Positions 1 through 11,303 of a stretch of 29,965 bases of DNA are shown here, one piece after another (positions within the stretch are counted from its first letter, which is position 1; each line of letters begins with the position of its first letter). Source of the stretch: Ophiothrix spiculata (taxonomy: Eukaryota > Echinodermata > Ophiuroidea > Amphilepidida > Ophiotrichidae); NCBI GenBank assembly GCA_000969725.1, contig JXSR01S028113.1; one strand, written 5' to 3'. The notes beneath the pieces are model-generated. The model was not told the origin of the DNA and made no database searches. It saw only the letters and a list, made by a program, of their open reading frames with translations. Position numbers and translations under genes: made by a program.

Positions 1-1100
1 CAAAAGAAAACTTTATACAAAGCAAGCAATAATAACCTCCATATAAATTCAATAAAAATCATCAAACTATACAATGACTAATGCATAATTATTATCAGTT
101 TTCAGGGTTTAATATGACTTGTAGATATTCGTTGCCATTCCCTGCCAATATTTGCTGGCCAAATGCCATGAAATTTGACTTGATACACTGTGGATATTTT
201 TGAGCTAAATTGAAATATCTTTAAATATTCAAATAAAAGCATTAGAATCCTTAATATGATTCCAACTGCATTATTCTACCTTCTCTTTTATTCCTGTGGT
301 CTCCCCTCCCAAGCCTAATTAAACTGATGATGAATTGATTTGACAAAATTCTTTCTATGCATATGAAGTAAAATGATATTGAAGACTCAACATCAGTATT
401 ATATACAAATCCACATCTCTTGTGTCAAAAATCCCGACAATATTGGCTTGAAATCAAACCCCTAATCTGACATTACCAAAAATTGACACAAGTTACTTTA
501 TAGAAAAGATGCAGTACATTAAAGCTTGCCAACCCATATTCATATTCATTTAATCCACCCCTGACTGGCACTTCTATATTCTAGTGTAAACTTTACTATT
601 TTGTGGTCGTCACTTTGGCAGTCCCATTAAATATTGGACCTTTGCCACTTCTTAAATTCAACCTGTTCCTGCTATTCACATAGCTTTTGAAAAAACGACA
701 TTCATTACCTAGACTAATGTGGCACTGAGTCTGCTATTAGCAGTAGCTATTGTAGTGTCCTGAACGAAATATTAACTCTCAAATGCTCTTCAAAAGTACC
801 AAATGAGTACTCTCATTCCTGGTAGAGCCTATTAGTACAAAAGGGGTTATGGGAACAAAATTGAGTGGCAAAATCAGGCTCTCTGGTATTTCAGTCAACC
901 CTTTTTCTTTGCAAAATGTGGTATTTTGATGGGTTTTCTTTAGGAAAGTTCCCAAACTTTGCACCAAATGATGCAAATTTAGCAAAAACATGTGATTTTT
1001 GAATAAATTTAACTCAAAATTTAAGAGATTTGGTATATTGATGGGTCCCTTTATCTTTGGATGAGTGACTTTTCAAATTTTGCAGAGCAGAGGCATGACC

Positions 1101-1328
1101 CTATACTACCCAAATCAAATTTGGGCACCCCCTTTCCTTCAATCTTTGAAGAAGGTGTGGTAAATCCTCCACAGCAATGCAGTAAGATACAAGCATTTCA
1201 ACAAAACTTGCCTCCCATCCCAACCTCTCTCTGACTGGTTCTATAAATTCTAGACAGGTCTTGTGGGCCCCTAATGAGTTTCTTGTCAACCTAGTAATTT
1301 TGGAACTTTGCCATTTCTGCAAATTCAA
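1101..1328 (-). pseudogene. Unrecognised 75-codon open stretch, possibly a transposon relic
   Basis: On the minus strand this open stretch reads with protein-like composition, including TCLEFIEPVRERLGWEASF and YCIAVEDLPHLLQRLKERGC. Hydrophobic and charged residues alternate as in helical proteins, and codon use looks less random than in the surrounding AT-rich intron. No splice signals place it in the host gene and it does not match the ARHGAP family. A short stretch near 630-675 on the plus strand resembles sequence around 1300-1340 (ttgccac/ttgccat followed by aaattcaa), hinting at a repeat family. Could equally be chance. Confidence 0.2.
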
Positions 1329-1696
1329 TCATCTACAGGTGTGATTCTCTTTCCAAATATGGTTTTATGTCCAAATATCTGGCTCAATGCCAGCCTTGGG
1401 GCAATTTTAAGTAAATGCCAGATATATAACTCAAGCCATGACTCTTTAAAAGATCGTAGAGAAAATTAAATACTATTTCAGGTGTTTTTAGTTTAGTTTT
1501 ATTTATTTTCCTTTAAATTGTATATTGCACCTCTCACTCAACAGATGAAAACGTCTTCCTTGTTGACAGTAACCAGACAGCGAAACAGGAACTCATCAGT
1601 CCAGGTATGACATAACTCAATTTGCTGAAATCACTTCTCAGAAAGCGATAACAAAAGGGTAGGTGTAAATGGAAATGTAACTCGCAGTAACAGACC

Positions 1697-1933
1697 ATAT
1701 TTGACCTTCCTCGGATCGCCATCTGTCAACAATTCTTACCATTTCAGCAATTTTGCACAAGAAGTATACTTTGAATCCCATCAAATATATGGAATATATA
1801 TGATATTTGACCTTTATTTGGATTGCTGTCTATCAACAAACATTTACCATATATCTGTGATTTGGGCAAAGAAGTCAGAAAAGGTACCTTATAGCTCCTA
1901 ATAGGCCCTATTTTGAAACCCATCAAATATATG
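1697..1933. repeat. Diverged two-copy tandem duplication
   Basis: Two units share order and wording: both start atatttgacct, pass through a tcaacaa..cttaccat / tcaacaaacatttaccat segment and finish cccatcaaatatatg. The first unit runs about 1697-1792, the second about 1803-1933; the second is longer because of an insertion near its middle (around 1880-1910). Divergence is moderate, so the duplication is not recent. Confidence 0.6.
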
Positions 1934-2790
1934 ATTATAATTTAGCATTCTTATAACGCCCAAAATCATCAAAAGGATCTCGAAGCACGTGAAAACAGGA
2001 ACAATGAACAAGGACAAACACGACGAAAAATTAAGAAACAGGAAACGCCTGACAGAAGAGATGGCAATTGACTGAGAGAGGATATGTTACGGATGTTGTT
2101 TGGGAGTGAATTCCAAACGGGCATTGAAACCTAAATGAACGCTCACCGGCAGATTTGAGATCTGAGTTTGGTATATGACCATATTTCTGTAACTAACCCT
2201 AAACCCAAGTTTTAATCTAACATTAAGGTTACCGTAACCTACAAAAATAAATTACCCTAAATCCCAACCCTTATTTGATGGGACCTTATTGAGATCACTT
2301 GCTCTTACCAGTCATAACATTTGGTTACCCTCCCTTTATCAATAATAGGCCTGTGGTCGATTTCACCCCCACAGTTGCGATGTAGCTGTGATGCATTCAG
2401 TGAGCAGCTAGACTGTATTTCACAAAGATGTGAAAACCCTGTCACAGGCATGCGATGCATCCCAAGGGATATGAATATTGCACAGGGAAAATTCCAACAC
2501 ATCGCAACATGAGTCAAAAGGTGATCGTACAAGAATAAACGATGCGTTTAGTGTTAGTGAAATCAACCATGTTAAAAAATAGGGTGATTGGAGAGCGCTA
2601 ACAAATAAAGAAATAAGCGTGTAAATCAGTGTTTTGTGCAACTGTTGTGATATTGATATTGGAGGAAACACCTACAACTTTCCAGGAACAACTTTTCCTT
2701 TGATACCCATGTCAGTTCTGCAAAGCTACCCTACATTCTTCCTTCTAACACAACTCTCAAGAGTTCTTGTCATTTCATCTGTCTTAGGTA

Positions 2791-2930
2791 TAGCTTGTAG
2801 TATTGACTGTCTATAATCACACATTTAGCTTCTAACATGATAATCATTAGCTACATATTTAGCTTCATGTATTGACCGTCAATATAGTAACGCATTTAGC
2901 TTCTAACATTGACCATCAATAGAAACCGAC
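2791..2930. repeat. Degenerate minisatellite-like tandem repeat
   Basis: The phrase catttagcttctaacat recurs at 2821 and 2892, with related versions (tagcttgtagtattgac, catatttagcttcatgtattgac) between, each followed by a tgaccgtcaata-like segment. This gives about four imperfect units of 30-40 bases. Confidence 0.5.
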
Positions 2931-3330
2931 AGACTCTTAAACACATGGGGCACTCTTGTTTATCCAAATAAGATTGGGAAACTACATAACTCTCAATTCA
3001 GAGCGACCTTGGTGGCTTTTACCTCACAGCGAAGAGTGAAAAAATTTATAGGAGTTGAACTGCCTTTTTTATATTAGCACTTTCTGCGCAAAATAGCCCG
3101 AGCATGCATTTATTCAGTTATATTCAATATGATATATATAACTGAAAATAAACCTATACACTGCTCATCTAATGATATCACCTGGTTTACAGTTCATTGC
3201 TCAAATGAAAACCTGGAGACTACTCCTTTGTGTTTGCAGCTTCCTCAATTTGGAACAGAATCCTGGTGGTCTTTGAGGCTCCCTCATTTTGAAATGGTCT
3301 ACTGGAGGATCTTGGAGAATCAGTGTCTTA

Positions 3331-3557
3331 GGCTGTGTTTACACATAATAGTCATAACTAGTAGTGAGCAGCTAAAGAGCGAGACAACTTAGCAGTTGCG
3401 TTTACACAGGGACACTACTTGCCGTTAAAACTAGTGGCGCATCACTTTAAGTCACGAGTGAGACACTTTATAATTGCATTCATACTGGGAATTTGCTAGT
3501 GATTGGCTCAAGAGTGAGAATATAGTCATGACCAAATTCTTATGTGTGAACATGGCC
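3331..3557. mobile_element. Harbinger-like MITE (227 bp) with TTA target duplication
   Basis: Terminal inverted repeats: the left end GGCTGTGTTTACACATAA pairs with the right end ttatgtgtgaacatggcc (reverse complement GGCCATGTTCACACATAA), three mismatches in 18. The element is flanked on both sides by TTA (3328-3330 and 3558-3560), the 3-bp target duplication typical of PIF/Harbinger transposons. There is no coding capacity, so it is a non-autonomous element. Superfamily assignment rests only on TSD length and the GG start of the ends. Confidence 0.7.
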
Positions 3558-3759
3558 TTAGTCTGTTCTCAAAGGTGAACTCAAGACCCATTTACATCCA
3601 TCTCAGTTGTGAACTTGGTTTTGTTACCTTTTCTGGCTTTGTGTTTGATGTATGTATTTAGGTTTTTCATATTCACTTTATAAATAATTGTCTTCCTTTT
3701 AAACATGCTGTAATAATAACAATAAAAATAATAAAGGTTCATCAAAATTCAAAACTTAC

Positions 3760-3909
3760 TATCTTGTCCAGAATTTAATAAATGTTCTCCTAAGTCGCAG
3801 CCAAAAACTCGCTCCCTGAGGATTCCTCGCTGTTTGAGACCTCGTCGAGTTGGTCGTGCCAGGATGAAGGACCTTAAAAATGTGATTAGTTTGCCGTGCT
3901 TTCTTAACA
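3760..3909 (-). CDS. ARHGAP32/33: Exon joining SH3 to the RhoGAP domain (RhoGAP start)
   Basis: A 150-bp exon, acceptor ctttatttcag and donor AAGATA|gtaagt on the minus strand, entering with two bases and leaving in phase 1. It reads VLRKHGKLITFLRSFILAR, then PTRRGLKQRGILRERVFGCD and LGEHLLNSGQD. KHGKLITFLR-[ST]-F..[SA]RP is a basic linker unique to ARHGAP32/33, and RVFGCDLGEHL is the first helix of the RhoGAP domain. The catalytic arginine finger (GxYRxSG) is encoded by later exons not present here. An intron interrupting the RhoGAP domain right after SGQD means the next exon starts more than 3.7 kb away, unless I missed it. Confidence 0.96.
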
Positions 3910-6900
3910 CTGAAATAAAGAAATACAAGACATAAAGAATCAAACTTTGAAAAAAAGATAGCGGCCGTAGGGGTGGAGTAGTTTTTTTTTCAATTTTTTT
4001 CCCTACTTGCGGGTTACAAGCACTTGGGGGAAGTAAGCAAAATACTGTCACACATGGCAAGTTAAACTGACCAATTATATTGTGTGGTTTCCTGATAAAT
4101 ATTTATGAGTTATAATAATATCTCCAATTCTTGAAGTGTTGGGCTACTCCAGAAATCAATGTCACATTCACCCTTTTAAGGAAGGCATGGATATTTTTGC
4201 TGTATTTGGTGGAAATTATCAAACTAAAAATGTACATGCCTAATTGTTCCTTTAACAAATATAAAAGTTGGGAATTCCCATGCTCAGGCATGAGAATGAT
4301 TTTTCATTAAAATATCTGAATTTGGTCAAATTTAAGCAAAGAACCTCGAAAGTGGTTAAATTGAGCTCCAAATTATCTGAATTTGGATGATTTTGGATGA
4401 CAAAATATCTGAAATCAGATAATTATCTGAAGAATCTCATACCTGCATGCTGCTTCTAATATTTCAACCAAAAATGATGATTAAAATTTTGATAATTTTA
4501 CTGACTTTTTACTGGTTACTTGAAAACTCATATGCCTTTCGTACCATCATCTAAGAAATGGCCGATTTATTTTGGGATTTCTCGCCACACAATATGAGAC
4601 AAAGGTTCTCCATCACTATAAGTTGTGCCAATAATATTGCTAATTAATAACTTTTATCACATATCATTGTATGTTGATAATCATGGAAATAAAAAACTGA
4701 AACCTAAACCTATATGATTCCTTGATGACTCAACTTTGACTACAATCACAGTTGAATTGACAATAACCATGATACTACAAAAAAAAAAGAATATTGCAAA
4801 ACTACATTATCTTTGGAACAGGGCCAGTCTTATTATAATGGTTTAATGGATGACTAACTAAACCAATTTTGGGGGACAGGTTGGGTTGGCCCAACGTTTC
4901 TTCCCTCGCCTTTCACCATTGGGGCCCGGGTTCGATTCCCGGTAGTACCTAAGTTGTACGTTCATTTGGTTGTCGATCCATACTCATCTTCGCAGGTTTT
5001 CTCCGAGCATCTAAAATCAAAAATTCTTTTCAATATTTTGTCTTTAACACAATGGAGGCGTCCCTTGAATTTAATGCATATGCACTATTGGTATTTGCCA
5101 GGCTTTCCGCTGAATGTTATCAATAATGGTATACAGGCCATTTGACAGGTGTAAATTCAGTTTTTCTTCCATATTTAACTGATTTTTCCATCAATCATCA
5201 AGGGGGAGGGGTTGCCCTGCCCACCTGCCCTCACCTATTATGACCCAAACCACAATTAAAGATAACTTTAACATTTTGTAAGTCTACAGGGAAGACATGC
5301 ATAACATGGGAAAGATTATCTCTACACATATGAAGAACTGTAAATACTTGTAAAATGAGAAATGTTATAATACCAGACTATTTAGTTCTGAGACATTTCA
5401 CAACTACCATAGTAATGTTAGACATCAATCTACCTACCACCATGACAAAATGGAAACATTTAATCAGTGCATTTAATACATGGTCAATTGATCTAATACA
5501 TAGAAATCCATCCATTTTGTAATCATCGTGGACAGAACGATAAATAAATTCTAAATAAGTTAGTTGGGATCCTGTCATACCACATTATAAAGTAAGTACA
5601 CAAATTAATGTTCCATCCTCTTAATCAAATCAAAATTTCCATGCAAAATAAGAATTATTGAACTTAAATCTAAATCCATTTGACAATAGACAACTGAAAA
5701 CTAATATAATAATATAAGACTTAATTCCAGGATTAAAAATGTTTAGGCAACCTAAATTTTAAAAAAATAACAAAAGTCTAGAGCACCCTACATGCTACAA
5801 AAGGCATGCTATACAGAGCAGACAAAGAGTTGGTCTTGGTCTTGAAAACAGGTAGGACATGCATAAAAATGTTTAAATTGGGATACAAAATTATCTTAGT
5901 TCAAGTTAATAAACTATGACAAATATCACAGTACTGGTACGTAAAATAATTTTAAAATGTCTTCAAAATCACAGATTTTGCTTTATTTCTGCAACAACAT
6001 TACAACCCAAATGTGTATAAAATCAAATCCCAACCACTTTTGGTAATATAATAACAGAATTTTGTAGTAAATCCTTTAAGTTTCTACCTAGCACTACAAA
6101 AAAGGAAGTGAACTAAACCACAAATTTCTGGGAAATGTGGAGAAACGTTAGATCAAAAGAGAGAAGTGCATCAAGTAAAATAGGAAATTTGGAGCAAAAT
6201 TTGATATGGTTCTTATCCCCTGAAAATGCACATTTTCTTTTTGTGCGCCAGTAAGGTACACATATTTTGAAGTCTCAAATAGCCCCATGAAAATTATAGA
6301 CAGATCTTATCTCTGTCTGTACTCTTAACTCTGTAGTCTCCAAAGATACCATTGGCCTGACTTCAATATTTCATGAAATTATTCCAGAAAGTGTCATAGT
6401 TATATTATGTCTCCATTCATTGAAAATTTCTTGAAACTATAGATTTTAAGAAATGATTTAATATTCGGGAAGCTCCCTGAAATCTAGCACCTTAATTTGG
6501 AACTCTGTCCATCTATAGTTGAGTTTAATTAGGATGGGCTGAAGATTGACTCTATATTTGTGTTTTCCTCCACCATGTCCCAAGTAAAAGACAGTTAAAA
6601 CAGATAAAATTATACCGTTAAAGCCTACACACAGTTGCTAAATACTAGACAGAATGAGTAAATGAAATGAACATCAATAAGAAGTTTGAGAACACTCAGT
6701 ACCTGGTTTAGGTTTAACTGTGTGCAAAGAGGTGTTAAATGAAAATCATAGACAAAGTTGTAAGTATGAAAGCAGCAACAATTATAGGTATACCATGTCG
6801 GTATCCTAGCCAATATATCAAATATTAAGACAGTAAAATGAGAATGAAATTTAAAGAATTTCTCAATCAAGGATCTGAAGTCATCTTGCTGTGAAAAAAA

Positions 6901-7613
6901 TTACTCTTAAGAACAAACAAATACATTCTTTTTCCTCCCATCTCTGCCAGTATTATAAACTAGTACCATAATTATTATAAGTAGGTAAATGTGGACCAAT
7001 TAAACAACTTGGTCTCGTATTTGTCTCTTACTGTACACATTTTAATATAACAGATGTGAGCTACCCTATTCACTCGTCCAATTCAACTGTAATGAATCAT
7101 CTAAATTTATATCACCTAACTATTCACTTATTTCATACCAGGAAAAAAAATATGCTTTGGACATAAAGTATATGATAATTTGAGAAACTATTGGAAATGG
7201 GGTATATTTATTAATTTCAGGGTATTGTAAATTGGTAAGGTAAAAAGTTGAATATTGGACGAGTAATACTGTAATTTGGCAGTCCATAAGATTTCTGACA
7301 CACTGCCAATTTGTGTAAACCAGAATTCTGATTGATTAGGCTTAATTGGTAAAGAATGCATAAAATAAATGCTTGAACACATCAATTTTTAAATCAAAGT
7401 AAAAGTGAAACTTGTATCACAGCCATGGATGGAGAAGAGATAAAGGACTTGCATGTGTGCATATTTGCACATTATGACAAGATGTGATACATCATTGGCA
7501 AAAACTTGAATTTGATCCCCCATGACTGAATCAAAATGGCAGCAAGTCTGGAATCTCCTCTCTAAATCTATGATCGTAGTAATACTTCCGTCACAATGAT
7601 GCCTTGCACTTAC
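3910..7613 (-). other. Intron between the SH3 and RhoGAP-start exons
   Basis: Bounded by a donor gtaagt (7608-7613) and an acceptor tttcag (3910-3915) on the minus strand. It holds a SINE near 4880. From about 5200 to 7600 I see only AT-rich sequence without a recognised gene, RNA or element. Confidence 0.8.
4880..5010 (+). mobile_element. tRNA-derived SINE (family shared with 21070)
   Basis: It contains a near-perfect RNA polymerase III B box, gggttcgattccc (4928-4940), preceded about 45 bases upstream by an A-box-like ggttgggttggccc. No acceptor-stem pairing typical of a functional tRNA is evident and the segment continues beyond the B box with a body (catttggttgtcgatccatac) that also occurs at about 21150. 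This makes a SINE head more likely than a real tRNA gene. The 3' end is not clear; the boundary given is approximate. Confidence 0.6.
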
Positions 7614-7779
7614 CTGGTTTTGGTGACCCCATAAATGAGTCCACAGTGGGTGGTATTCTTTCACTGATTAACTCAACACACTGCCGCGGGAAGAAGCCCA
7701 CTTCAAAGCGGTTTTTACCCCTCCACCACGACGTATCTTCTGGCGGAGGCATGTCAATAACTGATATCATGTCACCAAC
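7614..7779 (-). CDS. ARHGAP32/33: Exon encoding the second half of the SH3 domain
   Basis: A 166-bp exon starting in phase 0 and ending in phase 1, acceptor gctatttcag and donor AACCAG|gtaagt on the minus strand. It reads VGDMISVIDMPPPEDTSWWRG, continues KNRFEVGFFPRQCVELISE and ends PTVDSFMGSPKP. It carries the SH3 WW pair (first W of the ligand groove), the G-[FL]-FP motif of the 3-10 turn and the closing CVEL strand. The PPPED..WWRGK spacing matches ARHGAP33 (PPTEDRSWWRGK). The final base G joins TG of the next exon to give Val, reproducing the PKPV junction of ARHGAP32. Confidence 0.96.
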
Positions 7780-8799
7780 CTGAAATAGCAGAAAATGAAG
7801 AAATTAGGAACATAACAAAAATCACTTTATAACTGACACATATTGGAAGATAAATTACCATACCAAAGGTCCTAAAATTGACCCCTGTGGAATACCAAAG
7901 GTTGTGTATGTGTATCATTAAAATTAGAGATTGTAGAAACAGGGGTGGAAGAAATTTTAGTATATATATATGTTAACTGTCTGAGATTTGCATTATCAAA
8001 AAATATAAACCAATCAAGATGTTTAAAGGTAATCAATGGTACTGAAGGCCATTTTTCAAGAATATTGTACTAAACCAGATGGATATGGATGTTTGTTTGA
8101 GAGTATTGACAGCCCTATTGATGCAAAAACAAATGATGTTTTATTTAGGGATTCAAATATCACAAATCAACAACGGCGCATCCATTCAACTGCATATTTT
8201 CATTCCACAAGGCCACCCAAGCGTGATAAAAAAGCGGACGCATCAGATTTAGAGTTGTTGATTTGTGATGAACCACTTTGTTACACATTGAATCTATTTC
8301 AACAATGGCAATCTATCAATATAATGTACAAAGAATATTTCTAGCTTGAAAGACATACCACTTCTTAAAATGTATATCAAAATCTAAAGTAAAATTAAAG
8401 CTAGTTTCACACGCTTGTTGTTTTGCAATTTACAACTGCTTGTACATAGTTCTTAAAACGTGATTAACAGTGCGTCAACTTATGATACTTCATAAAGGCA
8501 CGGTTATGAACAAGGCTGTAAAGACTCTGTTGTCACACAATCTTATAATGATCTCAACCTAAGAGTGCCCAGAACACACAAATGTGCTGGTGACAGGGTT
8601 ATGTCGTTGATTGCTCCTCGTAATTTCAATTGTATTCCTACCAAAATTTGTAGTGCTAGTGTCGCAGAATTTAAATCTCTCCTTAACACTCCTCTTTTCT
8701 TTGTTATATGTGTGTTACGCTTTGTATCCTTTGGCAAAGGTGCATTATAAATGCCATGCTTATTATTATTTATTATTATTATCTTCAGTTGCAACTTAC
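7780..8799 (-). other. Intron splitting the SH3 domain
   Basis: Donor gtaagt at 8794-8799 and acceptor atttcag at 7780-7786 (minus strand). Besides a LINE remnant near its 5' end it contains, on the opposite strand, a 102-codon open stretch (8036-8344) with no recognised family or splice context; I treat that as unexplained rather than as a gene. Confidence 0.85.
8550..8785 (+). mobile_element. 5'-truncated LINE (ORF2 C-terminus, 3' tail and (TTA)n)
   Basis: On the plus strand the frame from 8565 reads PRTHKCAGDRVMSLIAPRNF, then IPTKICSASVAEFKSLLNT and PLF. This matches the usual last residues of reverse-transcriptase ORFs of L2/CR1/Rex-like LINEs (pattern GDR.fs..AP..WN.lP..I..a.s...FK..LKt.LF). 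It is followed by a 3' UTR-like tail (8719-8755) and a TTA/ATT microsatellite (8759-8780), the usual terminus of such elements. Only the last ~60 codons remain, so it is a dead 5'-truncated copy, inserted antisense to the host gene. Exact clade is not assigned. Confidence 0.7.
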
Positions 8800-8922
8800 T
8801 TCTATTGATATTTCATCTGGCGCCTGCGCCATGTACCTCTTGACGACATGAGCCGCTGCCACGGCTGGGATGTTGATGGCCGATTCCTCACTATTTACCA
8901 CATGATTGCCATGGTTATCCAG
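8800..8922 (-). CDS. ARHGAP32/33: Exon encoding the first half of the SH3 domain
   Basis: A 41-codon exon, phase 0/0, acceptor ggtaacag and donor ATAGAA|gtaagt on the minus strand. It reads LDNHGNHVVNSEESAIN, then IPAVAAAHVVKRYMAQ and APDEISIE. AAHV-[IV]-KRY-x-AQAPDE-[IL]-S is the characteristic opening strand and RT loop of the ARHGAP32/33 SH3 domain. SH3 domains bind proline-rich ligands; in vertebrate members this domain has been linked to cytoskeletal and adaptor partners (family knowledge). The exon is separated from the PX exons by the largest intron in the window, about 9 kb. Confidence 0.95.
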
Positions 8923-10938
8923 CTGTTACCATGGAAAACAAAATATGGACAGGAAAAGGTTATTCAAATGAAAAATTCTCTTAAATCAATTCTAATTAAA
9001 TTCCCTTTAAATATAACAAACAACAAGATAAAAAAGTGGCAAAAAGTTTTAATGTGCTGCATGAAGAAAGTGTTACTTACAACCTCTATACTTTTGGTCA
9101 CTTATATGTCAGTAAAATATGATTGCCAGCATATTAAACTAATAATACATATTTTTTTTAAAGCTCTGTGGTCAATATGGGTTGCCTTCTTTAAAAAGAA
9201 ACTAAATATTTGTAATAACACATTGAGGAAAAGTATATGTCACGTAATGGTGTATATGGACCCACATTGTGACATATGCATCAATAAGTGACATAAATTA
9301 AAATGTAAGGAAGCTACATGTGCTGTGGAAGTGCTGACATCATTGCTTGCATAATTTAAAAATTTCATAACTTTGGGTTAGGAATGGTTATTTGAGATGA
9401 AACAAAAATCTTTAGAAAGAGCAAAGTCTATATTTTTATAAAATTACAGAAAATCAATTTCTATTTCTGCCCAGATGAGCTTGATTTTGCCATACCACGT
9501 CACATTTGTTTGGAACCATTGGCTCTAAGCACCTTTCCCAATGAGTGATTTGCAAAAAGTATGATGTGTAACTTCAGCAGTGCATTGACTGATTAAAGAA
9601 AGAAAATAACCTCACTCCAATGGCTACCTGTTATGTATGAATTATATCATACAGTTTTGTGTTTGTTGTGTGACATATACTGTGCCATGTACTTTTATAC
9701 AAAGTGGATCTGTTTTCTGCATTAGCCGTCATAAGTGGCATTACCATCACCTGATTTTCTTAATGTGAATGGTCTGGACTGTTTACTGGAAAATATTACT
9801 TTTATTTTGACAACAATAGCTCTGACTCAGAACCAAACTAAAGTATATACAAAAAAAATGTGCAAACATTTACATATATTACATAAATTATTAGATTACT
9901 CATTCTGGTTAATTATTCTTGTAATTTAAAATTTAAAAAAAAAATGAAATCTTATGGGATAAACTCTCATCTTAACTGAACTCATTATAAATACATCTAG
10001 ATTACACCAGATTTCACATGCACTGAAAAGTTTTTGTAGTATTTTAAGCTCAATATCAGGCTCTCATTTTCATATGATAAATCACTGATTACGTAGCTTC
10101 AATGGCATAATGAACGTGGGAATATTGTATCTTTTCTCTGTAATAGTTTGTCAAATCTGTTCCATTTTGTTTGTATCAAGCAAAATTCAGCCCTAATATC
10201 TCCTTAATTTTATACCAATATTTTATAATTTTCAAGTGGCAAATAAGTTAATTGCTAGCTGAATTTTAAAATGGTTAAAATGTTCATTGACTAGTGCATA
10301 CATTTAGCTTATCTTGGTTCAACCAATTTAGTCTTTGCAGTTTGTATCAACACCCACACAGATTATTCTCATATGACAGTTGCTGGATCATGGCAATTTG
10401 CATACCTTATCTCAATCATTAAAACAGTGTACACTTAAATTTTGAAAAATTTCAAGAGATTTAAAAACATACTTACTCCTCTATACGGTTTGTATAATGA
10501 CGATTACTTCTCTGGTGAGAAATGCCAATACTAAATCATATGGTAGATTCAAAATGCTTAATCAAAACTATTTCACTTGACATTGATTGCAGTTTATTAT
10601 TCATAAAATATTCATAAATCACATTGGCCAAAAATACCTAATTAGGTCATATCATAAATAATTAAGGTGTAAAAGTGTCACATGACCACAGAGCGTGACT
10701 GATTGCACCCAGCTGATTAATAGCTTCTATCTGGTTCAAGTAAAATAGATGTAAAAAATAATGATATACACTATGACTATAAAAGTCTAATAGCAAATTT
10801 GTTGATGAATTTGAAATATAGGTTGAACCCACAATATTAATGCATGGGGAAGGGCATCACTATTATGTCAAAAATTTGGTGGTTTCCACCTAGATTCAAA
10901 CACGGGACATCTTTCACCCCAATCACATGTCCACCTAC

Positions 10939-11303
10939 ACGCCGTGGAAGTAGTGACATCATGTTTATGACAATTAGCCCAACACGTGCGATCTGGTTCC
11001 AAACAAACATGGTGGACATTTTTACCACACATTAGGTCTATGGGGAATAATTTCTTTTTTAGTTTCATTACTCTTGAATCAAACAAAAATAAGCATAAAC
11101 CACGGTAATGTGCTAAAGAAAAGAGTCTTATAATAGACCAGAAGGTCGAATGTAAAGATGGTCTGATTTTTATATGTACATACGTGTATTGTGTTAATAC
11201 GTGTGATCAGTGGAATCACTACAGACATGATCATTTGTTTGGAAGCAGATCACACGTGTTGGCCTAATTATCATAAATATGATTTCACTACTTCCACGGC
11301 GTA
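10939..11303. repeat. Inverted pair of dispersed repeats (69-bp arms)
   Basis: The left copy 10939-11007 (begins acgccgtggaagtagtga) and the reverse complement of the right copy 11234-11302 match at about 63 of 69 positions. The left copy continues outward on the minus strand through a B-box-like gtgtttgaatctagg (around 10887-10901), suggesting a tRNA-derived SINE head, whereas the right copy loses similarity beyond the shared segment. It is best read as two copies of one SINE-like repeat in opposite orientation about 230 bp apart, or one foldback element. Confidence 0.6.

Larger units (their letters stand above)
1..3759 (-). other. Intron after the RhoGAP-start exon (donor side)
   Basis: No further ARHGAP exon was recognised; I looked on the minus strand for the VPxV..C..FIE and IYRLSG signatures expected next. 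The stretch holds a diverged tandem duplication (1697-1933), a degenerate AT-rich tandem repeat (2791-2930), a Harbinger-like MITE (3331-3557) and an unrecognised ORF relic (1101-1328). The rest (about 1-600, 1935-2790, 2931-3330) shows nothing I can name. Confidence 0.6.

Noticed and set aside
2321-2532. Cysteine-containing frame (LDCISQRCENPVTG) resembling an EGF-like piece
   Set aside because: Cysteine spacing does not complete an EGF module, no splice sites fit, and the opposite strand is equally open.
4870-4945. Functional tRNA gene
   Set aside because: Good B box but no pairing acceptor stem or anticodon arm was found, and the similar copy at 21066 indicates a SINE head.
8848-9291. 147-codon plus-strand open frame, the longest in the window
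   Set aside because: Its beginning is the antisense of the SH3 exon and the remainder is Lys/Ile/Asn-rich AT-driven sequence without motifs. It is a shadow, not a gene.
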